The translations under genes were made by a program, and so were the position numbers. This document shows, one piece after another, positions 1 through 11,640 of a stretch of 64,000 bases of DNA. How positions within the stretch are numbered: position 1 is the first letter of the stretch; each line of letters starts with the position of its first letter. A model generated the notes under the pieces. That model saw nothing but the letters and a program-made list of their open reading frames with translations. It searched no databases and was not told the DNA's origin. This DNA is from Patellaria atrata CBS 101060 (taxonomy: Eukaryota; Ascomycota; Dothideomycetes; Patellariales; Patellariaceae): assembly GCA_010093705.1 (NCBI GenBank), contig MU006091.1:1611038-1675037 (forward strand), written 5' to 3'.

Positions 1-3000
1 TCAAGCATGGCTATGACTCGTAAAGGCGTACTACAACAAGATGACACCGTTACTATAGACACTAAGTTACAATTAGTTGTAGTCGGTGTCGTGGTCCTTG
101 CATTGGGTAGTGAAGACCAGGTTGGTCTGAAGTGACTGCTTGATCTTGGCTATAAGGGGTTGAGAAAGCGGAAGATGATAATAGTGCCCTTTACCCTCCC
201 TTCACTTCAATAAGCCCTTTTTTTTTTTAATTTCATTGTATTGCATTATCTACAATACTGCGCATGCAGCCTTCAAGCTATGGCGCAACTCCCTATATAC
301 ATAAATCCCTTTTCAGGGGCCCTTATATGCTTAGTGAAGTATTCAGTAGTTTAATCCGCTGATAATTTATGTATAAAGAAATTCATTACGTTTAAACTCC
401 ATACAAAGGAAATTGTTGGAAAACCGTCTTTCTTCCTCTTTATCATCTCTTTTCTAATTCCAGTTCTATGCCATACTGCCCTAATAGGGACTAATCAAAT
501 GATCGTTAGATGCTAGCCATTATGGATTTCTCATTTGGTGATGTACCGTCAGTTTCCGTGCTGAAAATGTAGTCGAAATTGGGTAGCAAACTGGGTGTGG
601 TTCGTGTGAACATGGATGAAAAGCTTGAGGTGCGATGGAGATAAAGATGGTGGTGATACCTACCTGCTCGATCATCCAGCCCTTAGTTCACCCTTTGAAT
701 CGTTCTGGATTGGACAAAAGTCAGAAGATCAAAGGGTGAGCGTTCTATTACGTAAATAAAACTTTTTCGCTCCTTACGATCCATCGCTATTCATCTTCTA
801 TCTGCAGAAATCAAAAGCCGCTGGAGGTTTCGATGAAAAGGAAGAACATTGGGGACGTATACACACCGTATTCTCAGTTAATTGTGGGGACAGCATTTTT
901 CTTCAATAGCAGCCCTAGCCCGACGGTAACGGGGCATAAGACGGATGTTGTGTCTGTTGACTTTGGCGATGATATAGACGAAAGAAGACATCGTAAAAGT
1001 GATCGTAATGATCGGCACCTTAATTATCAATGCGGAACATCATTATGATAACGCTCAGGTTTCTATCAAAGCAGTCTGAAGCACCAGTCCTCCCTTTCTC
1101 TCAATTTCTACAATGCCCTCTTCACTTTCGAATCTTCCTTTTTGTATTACTCAAACGGCGGGACCCTCTGGCATTGATGGGTATTGCCTCGCTCCCGGGG
1201 TTCCAAATAGTGCAAACCCACCTGGATGAGCGAGAGCGCAAGATAGAATGATCATGATGACGGGAAAAGAGTAAAGGTGTTTACCGCCTTCCGATTGCGG
1301 CATTCGCAGAGTTCGTAGATCACAAGTACCAGGTCAAGGCCGTGTGCCTCCTTCCTCTATATAAAGTTCTTCCTCTTACTTCTTCTTCAAACATCCCTCC
1401 TTGAGCAAATGCCAAATCTCGACTAGGGAGGGCTGAGTAGAGTTCCAGAGTTTCAAAGTCTCGCAAATAATTGCTAGTGAAAAAAAGCAACTGTCACTAT
1501 TCGGAGCTCTCACCCACATGTCTAACTTAAAGCTTCGTGTTTAGAAATTTAGGAATTGGGGAAAGGAGCGTGACTACCCGATTTTGAACGCCTCTGGGTA
1601 TTATAATACAGAGGAAGGATCTAGTTTGTGAGTAATGATAATGATCATCATTATTTTTCAACCAGGCCTTGATATGCTAAGTCTAAGACCTGGTGGAGTT
1701 GCTGTCACTAGATCATGCTCTGCCTTCTTTTATCCATATAATACTCGTCGTCATGATTCTTCTCTGTCTTTTGTTTCTTTCCCATTGCCTTCTCTCACCA
1801 ACGAGCTTTACGGCGGAAGTAGTGGGCGAAGAGGAAGGGCTGAAGAATCAATCCTCATATATTGGGCGGGGGAAAGCTCGTCGAAAGTTGGATAGAACTG
1901 CCATTGTGTTTAGGAGAAACCGGCCATAGAATGAAAGAAGATGTTTGGAGGCGATGCGTTCCTATTCCGTTTTGGGGACCATTTAGATCGAGAAGATGAA
2001 GAGAAGTAATCGTAGCGATACTGAGTATCTTCATCTTCCGTTTCAACATCAGCTTGCGATCACAAGTCCATACTCTTAAATATCTTGACATCATAGTCAC
2101 CAAATATGACTCCTCTTCCTTTCTTATTTAACCCCTTTTGTCCGTTTCACATTCTCTCATATACCACCTCCGCAACGGCGGTTTTGAGCATGAAGAGGGT
2201 AGCAAGACGAGTGGATGGGGATCTGGCAGCCGATTTTCCGTTTACCACACAATTAGTGCCTGTGCCGAAGCATTCCGTAGGAACTGTGAAGACTTGGGTC
2301 GGTGTGGTTATCATTACACCTCTTGGACCTACTCGAACTCTTACCCACTAAAATTCCATCCTCTTCTCTCCTCCACTCTTCACAAATAGAGTCTGTATGA
2401 TTTTCTGTCGATGTGGGAATCCCTCTACCCCTCAAATCGAATGTAACTATGTCTGCTCCTCGGAGACAATTATTACTCAACGCAGAGGCTGTGAAGAGGT
2501 GGAAAGAAATTCAAAGAATGCTTGAGGTAGGGTACAGGACGTTAATATGGATGTAAGGTAGAATGTAGCGTGTCGAAGCGAATATGGCGTCAGGTGAGTA
2601 ACGGACTAAGACTATGAATGAGAATGAGTGTGAATCTATCAGACGATAGTTATATGCATTGAAGGCATAGTCGCATGACTGAGCGGGCCCGAACTTGCTG
2701 CTCTTTTCACTATATAAGCCCTAAACCCTTCTTTTTCACTCTCTTCTCTTTCTTTATCGGTGGTTCAGGGTGCGGCAACACGAAATAATTTATCTCGAGC
2801 CGAAAGTCATTGGGGTCTGGATCCTAAATAAGTGTGAGGGCAGTGATGCTAATATGAAAAGAGAAGATATATTGTGGAGGTAGGGATCAAAGGGAATGGG
2901 TACGGGAGGAAACGGTAGTTATGCTAATAATGATAATTGTATTTGATACTTCGAAGCTGAGCTACCGCACACAGTGTTACTACTCCTCATTAACATTCTC

Positions 3001-4394
3001 ATATGGCTGATATCATCACTTGGCAGCTCCTCTTATAGGCCTTGTCTACGTAGTAGGGCCTACTCCCAATGAATTTTGTCACTTTTCGATTCTTATTTAG
3101 TACTTCTGTACACGCCAGCAGATATTCTTACAACACATAATCCCAGAGCGCATAGAGAGTGGAGAAAGAAGGAGGAGAAAAAAATTCATTTCGGAACGAT
3201 ATGCACCCTAGCTGCTCTATTAGGGCTACCGTAAATTTACCGCCTTCTGGAATGTGGGGCGAGAGGTAGACGGAATACAGTGGTCCGGGTCTGTAAATGC
3301 ACAGAACATTCTCAAGACTTGAATAGTTTTGCTCCCACCGACAATTCACGCTCTTTTCCTTACATCCTTCTCTTTGACTAGTGCGCTAACTTTGTGGTAG
3401 ACATACCATACAGGTCTTCTTACGTGGCCATGTCAAGAACATTAATCCACCTCATTCATCAATGCTCTTTTTCCCCAGCGCTTCTCTTTACGTAGTAGTC
3501 GAAACGTTGGTACATACCTATACCTTTACCAACGATCAACGATATCCGCCCTGAGGAGAGGGTTGATAAACAGAAACAATCTTTCTACACATATGCAATG
3601 CGCTGAATCATAGAATATTTCCCGAGAGAGTTGAAGCAGGGCCATGTCACGATTGTATAGATCCAAGACAGCACTTATGGAAAGAAAAAGATAAGGATAT
3701 TTTTATGACTCCCCGCTAAGTGGGAAATCTTCCATGTGCCTGGATCTCCAAGGACTGTACTATTACCAGGAACGCCATAATAGTTTAGAGTCTATATTTC
3801 CATGGAATAGCTTCATCACTCATGAGAAATCCAATCCTGAATCGTAATCCTACAGCTGAAGCGACTGGCGTAGCGAGTACTTCTACTGAAATAGTGAAAC
3901 GTTCTATTACATGAAGTAGACGCGCAATATGAAGGAGGAGAAGAATAATAGGATCAATATTTATTCTGGTAATTTGGTGATCTAGGGGAAGAGATATGAA
4001 GTGAGGTTGAGTTCAGACGGAAAGTTCAAGGAACAAAGATTTCCCGCTGTCAAAACTTCCACCGCGTTAGTTCTAGGAAATTCAAACCTCCCGTCCAAAA
4101 TTACCAACACCCTGCTAAACATCACCATTATGCTATCTGTCATTAGGGAGCATAAATCACAACTTATGGAAGATCAAAGATTTCGGAGCTGATAGTACTT
4201 GTACAATGATAGAAATAATGCAGACTAGCTACCGTGTCCTCAGACATTGTCCCTCTCGTATCACGTCTGGCAACTTGATTTCATACAAATACAAAAGTCA
4301 TAATGGGTATCTTCCCTAAGCCTGAAAGTAACTCATATCTCTCTCAAATATTCTCCAATTCCTATTCGGTTCAGACATCCATTCTTTTCAACCG
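1..4394. other. Gene-poor intergenic region
   Basis: No open frame here has an ATG, plausible length and recognisable protein character together. Short open frames near 0.8-1.3, 1.6-2.5 and 3.1-3.3 kb overlap on several frames and strands and show no motif. The DNA is AT-rich with short homopolymers. It may hold regulatory DNA or non-coding transcripts, but the sequence does not show which. Confidence 0.6.
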
Positions 4395-5753
4395 TTAGCT
4401 AGACAATCCATCTTCCCTCTCCAGCCTAGCTCTCCTGAACAAGTCCTCCAAGTTGACGGGTTGTTGTTGTTGCTGGCCTGTCTGTTGTTGACCGGTCTTG
4501 AAGAGATTCAGAAGATTCGTGGATTGCTGTTGTTGGCTGGTCTGTTGCGCTCCGGTCTTGAAGAGATCCAGAAGATTGGCGGATTGTTGTTGCTGATTCC
4601 GCTGTTGCGTGTCCTTTTTGAACAGAGCCTGCAAATTGACTGGTTGCTGTCGCTGGGCAGGTTGTTGGATACTGGGAGTTGGTTTTGGAGGATTGCCTGG
4701 TCCTAACCCGGAAGTACTTCTGAAGAAATCCGTATCTGGCGTATTAACAAAGCGTGGTTGAGAATGTGACAGTCGGGTAGGAACATCAGAGCTGTAGGGA
4801 GAGGATTGCGAGTGTGATGGTTGTGTGACGGTCTCAGGGCTATAGGGAGGTGGGTGTGTTTTTTGTTGCGACGGGTTTGGGGAGACCGTAGCGCTGTGAT
4901 GGATGCGAGGTTGTGATTGCTGCGGTATTGTAGCAGAATCTGCTCTGTAATAACCGTGTGCTTGCGAGTGCAATGGCCGAAACATTGTATCTGCACTGTG
5001 GTGATTGTGTATGCTCCACGAACTATCCTCTTTCCTTTCTCTTTCGAATAGATCCCGTAATGAGACATGTCTTCCCATCGGCACGCTACCCGTCGCTTCA
5101 GATTCCGACTCTTCTATTGCAGCGTTCCCGGTTCCATTTCCGTTGCTGTTGTGTGCGATTGCGCGCTCAATCACCATACGACTGTTTTCAGCATGGGCCG
5201 CACAATCTTGAATAACCTTCGCGTTAATCTCCCGCGTCCTCTCTGTCGAGCTTGGCGCTGGCTCTGAAAAAATCCATATTCCAAAGATCTTCACATGTGT
5301 CCCTTCGCTACCGTTGCCAGCATCGCCCTCCCTCATCTGCAAAATTACATACTCGGCCGTGATCTCTACATCTTCCTTCCTCTCTAGCCCGAGTACGAAA
5401 TTCTCCAACCCTCGTCTGTTCAAAATGATGACGCAGAATCGGTCTTCGCCAAGTGGACCGGGGGTTTGTGAGCAGACGAACAGAGTTCCTTCGATTCCAT
5501 GCTTTTCCCATTGTTGACTGGTAGGTGAGAAGACGTAGATGACAGCATAGGGAGCGATAGAAAGGATGGAGGTCACGGTGTCATTATGTCTTTGTAGGAC
5601 CGCGAGATTGAGTTCAGCATTTGTGCGGGGAGGCGGAGCGGGTGGAAGGGCATCCGTCTCGTAGTCTGAGGCTAGTATTTGCTGTTGCTGCTGTTGTGGG
5701 GGTGGTAGGTTATGAGGTGTTTGGTTTCGAGGTCTCGATTTACGTGTTGACAT
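4395..5753 (-). CDS. DCP1: mRNA-decapping enzyme subunit 1 (Dcp1)
   Basis: Single-exon gene of 452 residues. Dcp1 activates Dcp2, which removes the 5' cap of mRNA in cytoplasmic decay and P-bodies. An N-terminal proline/glutamine stretch (about 1-45) precedes an EVH1-type domain at about 46-200, where NLAVLQRHNDTVTSI, VFSPTSQQWEKHGIEGTLFV and the GLENFV segment are typical of Dcp1. The middle (about 230-370) is disordered and rich in Ser, Pro and His. The end (372-452) consists of four tandem units of 20-21 residues, each with an NLxxLF core followed by a Gln-rich linker. The first ATG gives the family N-terminus. The gene is divergent from the 5-phosphatase gene, 471 bases away. Short leucine motifs in Dcp1/Dcp2 tails are known partners of the Edc3 LSm domain; that these units bind Edc3 is inference. 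Confidence 0.93.
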   Translation of the reverse strand: MSTRKSRPRNQTPHNLPPPQQQQQQILASDYETDALPPAPPPRTNAELNLAVLQRHNDTVTSILSIAPYAVIYVFSPTSQQWEKHGIEGTLFVCSQTPGPLGEDRFCVIILNRRGLENFVLGLERKEDVEITAEYVILQMREGDAGNGSEGTHVKIFGIWIFSEPAPSSTERTREINAKVIQDCAAHAENSRMVIERAIAHNSNGNGTGNAAIEESESEATGSVPMGRHVSLRDLFERERKEDSSWSIHNHHSADTMFRPLHSQAHGYYRADSATIPQQSQPRIHHSATVSPNPSQQKTHPPPYSPETVTQPSHSQSSPYSSDVPTRLSHSQPRFVNTPDTDFFRSTSGLGPGNPPKPTPSIQQPAQRQQPVNLQALFKKDTQQRNQQQQSANLLDLFKTGAQQTSQQQQSTNLLNLFKTGQQQTGQQQQQPVNLEDLFRRARLEREDGLSS

Positions 5754-6224
5754 CGTGAGAGAGAAGACGGGACGGTAACAAGTAAAGTCTTAGGTGAGAA
5801 GCTAGATCTATCTTAAGGTTCTATCAAGATGAAGGCCAAGCATTTATAAGAGAATCAGGCAATCGTTCAAATGAAGCTGTGTAGCGCAAACGAAATAGGT
5901 CATTTGGAAGTTCTCTAAGGTATGATGATACCGAGATCTACGCCTTTGTGGCTGGAGCCTTCCTTGTTGTTGATCATCGTCCCGCACCTGCGGCTGTACT
6001 GTAGAACTACCATATGCACCACCGACCTCATATGTTGACGTCGTACATAAACTAGGCGGCTCTAACTCACAAAGCAAAATCTCACGCGGTTCCCGAGACC
6101 TTAGTTCTATACAGTCATAAAGATGGATGCGCACTGCCGCCTTCCGACTACTTAGGATATTGCCCACATCTCGAGGCCTCCACTACAAAGGTGCTCTCTG
6201 CCGTAGGGCCCGCAGGCATCCATT
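5754..6224. promoter_or_regulatory. Divergent intergenic promoter region DCP1 / 5-phosphatase
   Basis: This 471-base gap separates the ATGs of two genes that run apart, so it must contain both 5' leaders and core promoters. I see no specific factor site I would name. An open frame on the minus strand within it has no protein-like features. Confidence 0.5.
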
Positions 6225-9200
6225 ATGGCGAAGAATAATAAACCCGACGAAGATGCGTCCACTGATTTCCTCGATCAGTTGATGCCTGGAGCGTTCCCGG
6301 ACTCTAAAGATGCAGAAGTTTCAAGTCATCAGACTCTGTCACAAGCTGTCTATGCCCGACGCTCGGAATACACCCGACCAAAAACCATCAGGATAAAAGT
6401 TGGAACATGGAACGTCGCGGCGCTCAAAGGGACAGAAAAAGATATTGGAAGCTGGTTTATCAAGGGCAAAGGCGTTGATGAGGCGCTTGGTGGGCTATCT
6501 ATATCTGATTCCCAGGAGGGTCGCGGAAAAGACGGGAGGGAACGTGTTGAACAACAAGAAGCACGGTCTAATAACAAGATCACAACAAGTCCTGTAGGAG
6601 ATGACGGAGTGGTATCCGGTGGAGAAGAGGTGGAACTTTATGTTTTGGGGTTGCAGGAACTCGTGGACATCTCTTCTCCCGCCGAAGCGCTTCGACCGTA
6701 TACTGATCCAGGCGCGGCGAATAGGTTCAAGACTGCTCTCGAGTATGTCTTGCCAGCTGGCTATCAGTTGGTTTCAGAACAACAGCTGTTTGGAGTGTAC
6801 CTTGTCATTTACGCTTCTCCTTCCATCTTTCCAGAAATCAAGTCGGTGAGCACAACCAGCGTTGGGACAGGACTGATGGGTTATATGGGGAACAAGGGTG
6901 CAGTCACAACACGAATAGTTCTTGGTGAAACGACACGGTTGGTATTTATCAATTCACATCTTGCAGCTGGTGCGGACAAGGCGTCTTTAGAACGAAGAAA
7001 TTGGGACGCTAGCCAGATCATGTCGCGTACTAGGTTTGATGCTATCACGGACTCTATGGGCCTGCACCAAAGCACAGGAGAAAAGATTGGTGATGAAGAC
7101 TTTGCGTTTTGGTTTGGTGATCTTAACTATAGATTAGAGGGAATGGCCGGTGATGATGTACGGCGTCTCCTTACACTACATGCGCGCGACGAATATGATG
7201 TTCAGCGGGTTAGAAGGCCCATTAGGGAGAGCACGCGCTCTGATACTGGGAACGAAAATTCCGTCATCCGTTCTGGATCCCCAATTTCCATTAAGAGCGT
7301 CAATACGGATCCCACACTGTCCGATAACCCTGACTCTCCCAACGCCGACCACAATATCTTTGAGCAAGATGTCATCCCAGCCGAGTTCGATCCCGCATCC
7401 CTTCAAACGACTCTTCTATCTCTCTTACCTCACGATGAGTTAATTCAGCAACAAAAGGCTCGTAAAGCCTTCTATGAAGGATGGAAGGAAGGTCCGATAA
7501 AATTCATGCCGACCTACAAATATGATGTAGGTAGTGTAGGAGTCTTTGATTCAAGTGAGAAGCGTAGGTGTCCGAGCTGGTGCGATCGTATTCTCTACCG
7601 GACACGACGGGATAAAGTGGCTTATGAAATAAAAGTCAAAGCCGAAGAAGAGGCTAAGAAGAAGGATGAGGAGATGAAAGCTAAGGGCATGGACAAAGCA
7701 GTCGATGATGAAGATATCCTCTTTGACTACGACCCCGATGCTGATGGTGATGTTTCATACGACGAGGATTTCGCGGAGACAGAGCCAGAGGTTGTGGTAA
7801 CTAGGGAAGGGTTCGAAGACGAGATTGAACAGGAATATTATACATCACACCATCGTATCTTATCATCCGACCACAAACCTTTGGACGCCGTGTTTAAACT
7901 TAGATACGATGCCGTTATTCCTGAACTCAAGGCAAAGGTGCACGCAGAAGTTGCACGCGACCTCGACCGCGCTGAGAATGAAGGACGACCTAGCGTGACC
8001 ATCATTGTTGATCACGGATCTACCAACGGACGAAACGCGCCGGAATCTGAAGGCGTCGACTTTGGTGATATTCAATATGCGCAGACAAAACGGCGAAGCA
8101 TCACGATCGCGAACACCGGGCGCGTCTCTGCAACTATTCGCTTCGCTGATCGTCCTACCGAAGAGAGTCAACCTACCGAACCATTCCCACCTTGGCTCTC
8201 TACCAGCTTCGACCGCGAACCTGACAAGAAACCACAAGGAGCCCAAGCGAATGACAACCACGATAGCTACACGCTCGAGCCGGGTGACACATGTAGCGTA
8301 GACCTCGCGCTGAAAGTCACAGGAATGGACCGCGTCCGCGAACTAAACGAAAATCACTACGCACTTGAATCGATCCTAGTCCTCCGAGTCGAGAATGGCA
8401 GAGATCATTTCATCTCTGTCCACGGCCACTGGCAGCAATCCATATTCTCGCGCTCCATCGACGCACTGACGAGAATTCCCGAAGGCGGCATAAGAGCTCT
8501 CCAGCACCAAAAGCCGCGCGACACACCAGAACCAGGACATGGAAAATCAGAAGTAAAGTGGTCAGCGCCCCGCGAACTATTTCGGCTGACAGAAGCGATA
8601 GAAGAACTCGTAGAGCGGACGCTTGCGGAGTGGGACATGACATCTCCGTCGTCCTCCACCAAGAAACCCTGGGAAGCGAATGCAGGTTGGCCGTTCGCAC
8701 AAGAGAGTTGGACGCTTACTGACCTTGAATTCCTCGAAACCCTCAGTGGGAGAGTATATGAAGCGCTCGACACAGATAAACCTCTCACCACTGCCTTTGC
8801 CAGCGAGACACCCTCTCTCCACCGTCTCGAGATCCTCGCACATACCCTCCTCTTATTTCTCCAAAGTATAACAGACGGCGTCATTACGGCGGAACTCTGG
8901 ACAACCCTCGAACCCCGCATCATCCAACTAGAGAAATCCAAATCTCAACTAAGAGTCGAAGATGAACGCACCGCGATAATGGAAGCCCTCTCCACCACAC
9001 CCAGTCACAATGTCTCTTTCGTCCTTCTCACATCCATGCTGTCGCACATCGAGTCCCTCATCACGTCCGCAGTCAAAGATTCCGCCATCGGGGTCGGGAG
9101 TGGGACTTCAAGATCAAGCATCGACATACCCTCGAGTCCACAGTCTCCGAAAGCGACGGTGCGGCGGAAGACCCTTTCCAAAGATCCTGTGGTTGCGAGG

Positions 9201-9344
9201 AGGCAGGTCGTGCAAAGAGCTCTCGCGGCTGTGTTTGCAGAGGTCGTGGTCAGGCTTCCGGATAGGTTGGGAGGGAAACAGAGGAGGGATGCGGAGGAGA
9301 GGGCTGTTAGGGTTTTGGAGGTGTTTCTTAGGTTGGATAATTGA
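6225..9344 (+). CDS. Inositol polyphosphate 5-phosphatase, OCRL-like
   Basis: Intronless gene of 1,039 residues. It should hydrolyse the 5-phosphate of PI(4,5)P2 and related phosphoinositides on membranes. The catalytic domain runs from about 55 to 560: TWNVAALKG (61-69), FWFGDLNYRLEG (about 296-307), PSWCDRILYR (about 450-459) and SSDHKPLDAVF (about 547-557) are the signature motifs of the family. An acidic, lysine-rich insertion lies at about 465-530, inside the domain before the last motif. Residues about 600-725 resemble an ASH (immunoglobulin-like) domain, with the phrase SITIANTGRVSATIRF. Residues about 745-1039 look like a degenerate RhoGAP-like helical domain. That order (phosphatase, ASH, RhoGAP-like) is that of OCRL/INPP5B rather than of yeast synaptojanins, since no Sac1 domain precedes it. 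The ATG at 6225 is followed by family-like sequence within 55 residues. Confidence 0.92.
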   Translation: MAKNNKPDEDASTDFLDQLMPGAFPDSKDAEVSSHQTLSQAVYARRSEYTRPKTIRIKVGTWNVAALKGTEKDIGSWFIKGKGVDEALGGLSISDSQEGRGKDGRERVEQQEARSNNKITTSPVGDDGVVSGGEEVELYVLGLQELVDISSPAEALRPYTDPGAANRFKTALEYVLPAGYQLVSEQQLFGVYLVIYASPSIFPEIKSVSTTSVGTGLMGYMGNKGAVTTRIVLGETTRLVFINSHLAAGADKASLERRNWDASQIMSRTRFDAITDSMGLHQSTGEKIGDEDFAFWFGDLNYRLEGMAGDDVRRLLTLHARDEYDVQRVRRPIRESTRSDTGNENSVIRSGSPISIKSVNTDPTLSDNPDSPNADHNIFEQDVIPAEFDPASLQTTLLSLLPHDELIQQQKARKAFYEGWKEGPIKFMPTYKYDVGSVGVFDSSEKRRCPSWCDRILYRTRRDKVAYEIKVKAEEEAKKKDEEMKAKGMDKAVDDEDILFDYDPDADGDVSYDEDFAETEPEVVVTREGFEDEIEQEYYTSHHRILSSDHKPLDAVFKLRYDAVIPELKAKVHAEVARDLDRAENEGRPSVTIIVDHGSTNGRNAPESEGVDFGDIQYAQTKRRSITIANTGRVSATIRFADRPTEESQPTEPFPPWLSTSFDREPDKKPQGAQANDNHDSYTLEPGDTCSVDLALKVTGMDRVRELNENHYALESILVLRVENGRDHFISVHGHWQQSIFSRSIDALTRIPEGGIRALQHQKPRDTPEPGHGKSEVKWSAPRELFRLTEAIEELVERTLAEWDMTSPSSSTKKPWEANAGWPFAQESWTLTDLEFLETLSGRVYEALDTDKPLTTAFASETPSLHRLEILAHTLLLFLQSITDGVITAELWTTLEPRIIQLEKSKSQLRVEDERTAIMEALSTTPSHNVSFVLLTSMLSHIESLITSAVKDSAIGVGSGTSRSSIDIPSSPQSPKATVRRKTLSKDPVVARRQVVQRALAAVFAEVVVRLPDRLGGKQRRDAEERAVRVLEVFLRLDN

Positions 9345-10053
9345 AGCGCGGGTGAGGCGGTGTGTTAGAAGGAGGGAAGATACCTGGTGCTGGTGGATTT
9401 CTTGGTACATTAGAGTTCTGTAGAAGTAGTTGGGGACGAGAGTGATATCGTTGTACCTTAAGGTATCTCTCTGGCGAATGCTTCCTCTTAGTGTATAAAG
9501 GTGGGATGGTGGCATCGCATGGGTTGAAATACAATGTTTCCCGCACTCAAGAGTTTTCCGGAAGTTAATGCGGTTCACAATGCTTTGATTTGATATTGTT
9601 CCGCGTTTTGCTTTTATCTGACCTTACCTTGCCATGTTCGGCTAGTGTGGGACTTGACGGGTGTGGCAGATTGTGTTTGGGGAAGGGTTACCCCTTGGCG
9701 TCGAGCTTGTCTGGACGTCGTCCTGCTAGTGTGTTGGTGGAGAAATCACAGAAACATTAACTTAGATTTTAGAAGCTTGATAATTGATAACCTGGTACAA
9801 TTTGAGTCCTAGCGTTTTGCCTCGAGTCATTGTTGTATATAGTGTGCGTGAAAGTTCTCTTGAGGATTTGATGGCTGAAACAACTATTAGGCATTGATAG
9901 CACCAAATGATAAACCGTCGACTCCATTCCATTACCTCAGTTCGTAGCTCCCAGTAGAAGGATTGTCCTTTTCTTTCCTTAAGATCCCACTTGTGTTGAG
10001 AAACCCAACTGAAAAAAATTGGTTCTGCATGTAGCAGCATTGCTTGCAAAAAC

Positions 10054-10201
10054 TGGGCATATTTATACACCCGCCATAAGTGTGTATGTATGAAAAACCA
10101 AAGTTTTGGGTACCGAGAGGCAAAAGACAGAACTTTTAAGATCTGCATATAGAAGCGGTATGAATAAAAAATTGGGCATATTTATACACCAGCCACAGGT
10201 G
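10054..10201. repeat. 29-base direct repeat, two copies 119 bases apart
   Basis: Copies at 10054-10082 and 10173-10201 both begin tgggcatatttatacacc and differ at 3 of 29 positions. They lie immediately upstream of the GC-richer island. They could be a local duplication or traces of an element boundary; no target-site duplication was identified. Confidence 0.6.
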
Positions 10202-10440
10202 TTTTGTTTATCCACCCACCAGCAAGCACCCACACTACTGGATAAACGTTAGCAATGCCGAAGAGGAGCAGCGATCTGCCTACCGGGACTGATAGTGTTG
10301 AATTATCAGAGAACCGGGGCGTGAGTCCCACTGCTGCAACCATGACCTGAGAAAATACTTCGTGCAGAAGAGACCTTTAGAGCCTCGGTAGGACAGACTA
10401 ACTTGCTGCTAGGGTGGAAACGACAACTAACGCACTGTGT

Positions 10441-11640
10441 TTAGACAATTAAGGCTCCCAGCGGCTTGAACCCATCGCGTTGACTGACGGAAGGTAGATA
10501 AAATTGACAACTATCGGCTGACAACACCATTCGCAAGCCTGAAAGAGCGGCTTGTGGAACCGAAAATCTTGGTCTGGCGCAGGTTCTTTCTACGCCTTGC
10601 AAGGGCCAGCATCCCACACACACGTACCCTCCGAGTACAGAGGGGAAGCGATAGACAATATAGATCTAGTAAGCATCTGTCACAGTAGTGTACGGGTTGA
10701 AGTATACGTACTAACTGTACAACATCAAATAATTCTAACCGAAGTGGCGCCTATGTTTAGGTATGAGAATCTCCGAGTATCCATACCTAAGACACGTATA
10801 CGCATCACCGAACATCCCGGGCGGGATGCCGTATGGCTCAATAGAGTCATATCGTTCTGCGGGAAGTGCTTTCTCGCAGGGCGTCCGGAGGATGCTTACG
10901 AGCCGTCACGCTGCCCTCATAGGTCGCATGCTAGCCGCAGGACGGCTGCAGTACAGACTGGGGTTGGAAAACCAGCCTCTTCTTCCGCCACCTGGTGGAC
11001 AGTCTACCGGTACGCCGGGGGACTAGGGTATTATACAAAGCGACCTAGGGGAGGCGGACGCGCGGAGGGTACGGGTGGAGTACGAGCAGAGGTGTATTGC
11101 GGCGGCGGACAGGGACGCGCAGTACGACCGTGTCAGGGAGCGGCTCCTAAGGGAGTTCAACACGCTGATGGGATGGGGGGTCTCCCGGCCGTTAGGCCCC
11201 TTTCATACCCTACGCGTGTTCGTACAATGCCTGCACCGTCCCTACAACAAATACGGCACACACCAGTCAATCGTGACGGGAGCGGGGCGTATGTTGGCCT
11301 TTGTACAGTATATGGGATCTCCTGCCTAGGAGGACAACAGGGCTACGGACTCGGAGATGGAGGTACGGGTACTTTTGGCGCGTTGGATGTTGGAGGTAAC
11401 GACACGAGGGATTCTCATAGCACCGGATCTGCAGCGCGCCAGGTTATCACTGCACAGTTTTCTCATTATGCCTATGATTGTGTATTCCTTCCAATGCTGA
11501 CCACTCCCCCCTTATTTATTGCACAGAAACAATTCCTCCATTCCTCATTCTTCGCGGTTTCCCGCGCATCGAAAATGGTCAATGATCCCATGGATGTTTC
11601 CAACCGAGCAACGCAGGACCGTCCTTCTTAGCGCGGTACA
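10441..11640 (+). pseudogene. Interrupted open frames in a GC-richer island, family unknown
   Basis: Composition rises sharply relative to both flanks. One plus-strand frame has stretches that look like former coding sequence, for example DRDAQYDRVRERLLREFN near 11.1 kb with charged-helix character, but it is interrupted and has no intact start-to-stop gene. A second frame stays open for 359 codons (10552-11631) but is rich in Gly, Arg and Cys in the way a shadow frame is. I do not recognise a family. It could be a decayed mobile element or a dead host gene. Confidence 0.35.

Noticed and set aside
2106-2480. Three overlapping open frames of 75-83 codons, one with an NGGFE phrase recalling carbohydrate-binding modules
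   Set aside because: No ATG in the best frame, mutual overlap on both strands, and no further family sequence.
9762-10148. 128-codon minus-strand open frame with an ATG
   Set aside because: Rich in aromatic and large hydrophobic residues in the way AT-rich DNA produces by chance, and it includes one copy of the direct repeat.
10441-10560. Possible tRNA or SINE B-box (ggttcaagcc on the minus strand)
   Set aside because: The flanking bases do not form a T-stem and no matching A-box was found at the right distance.
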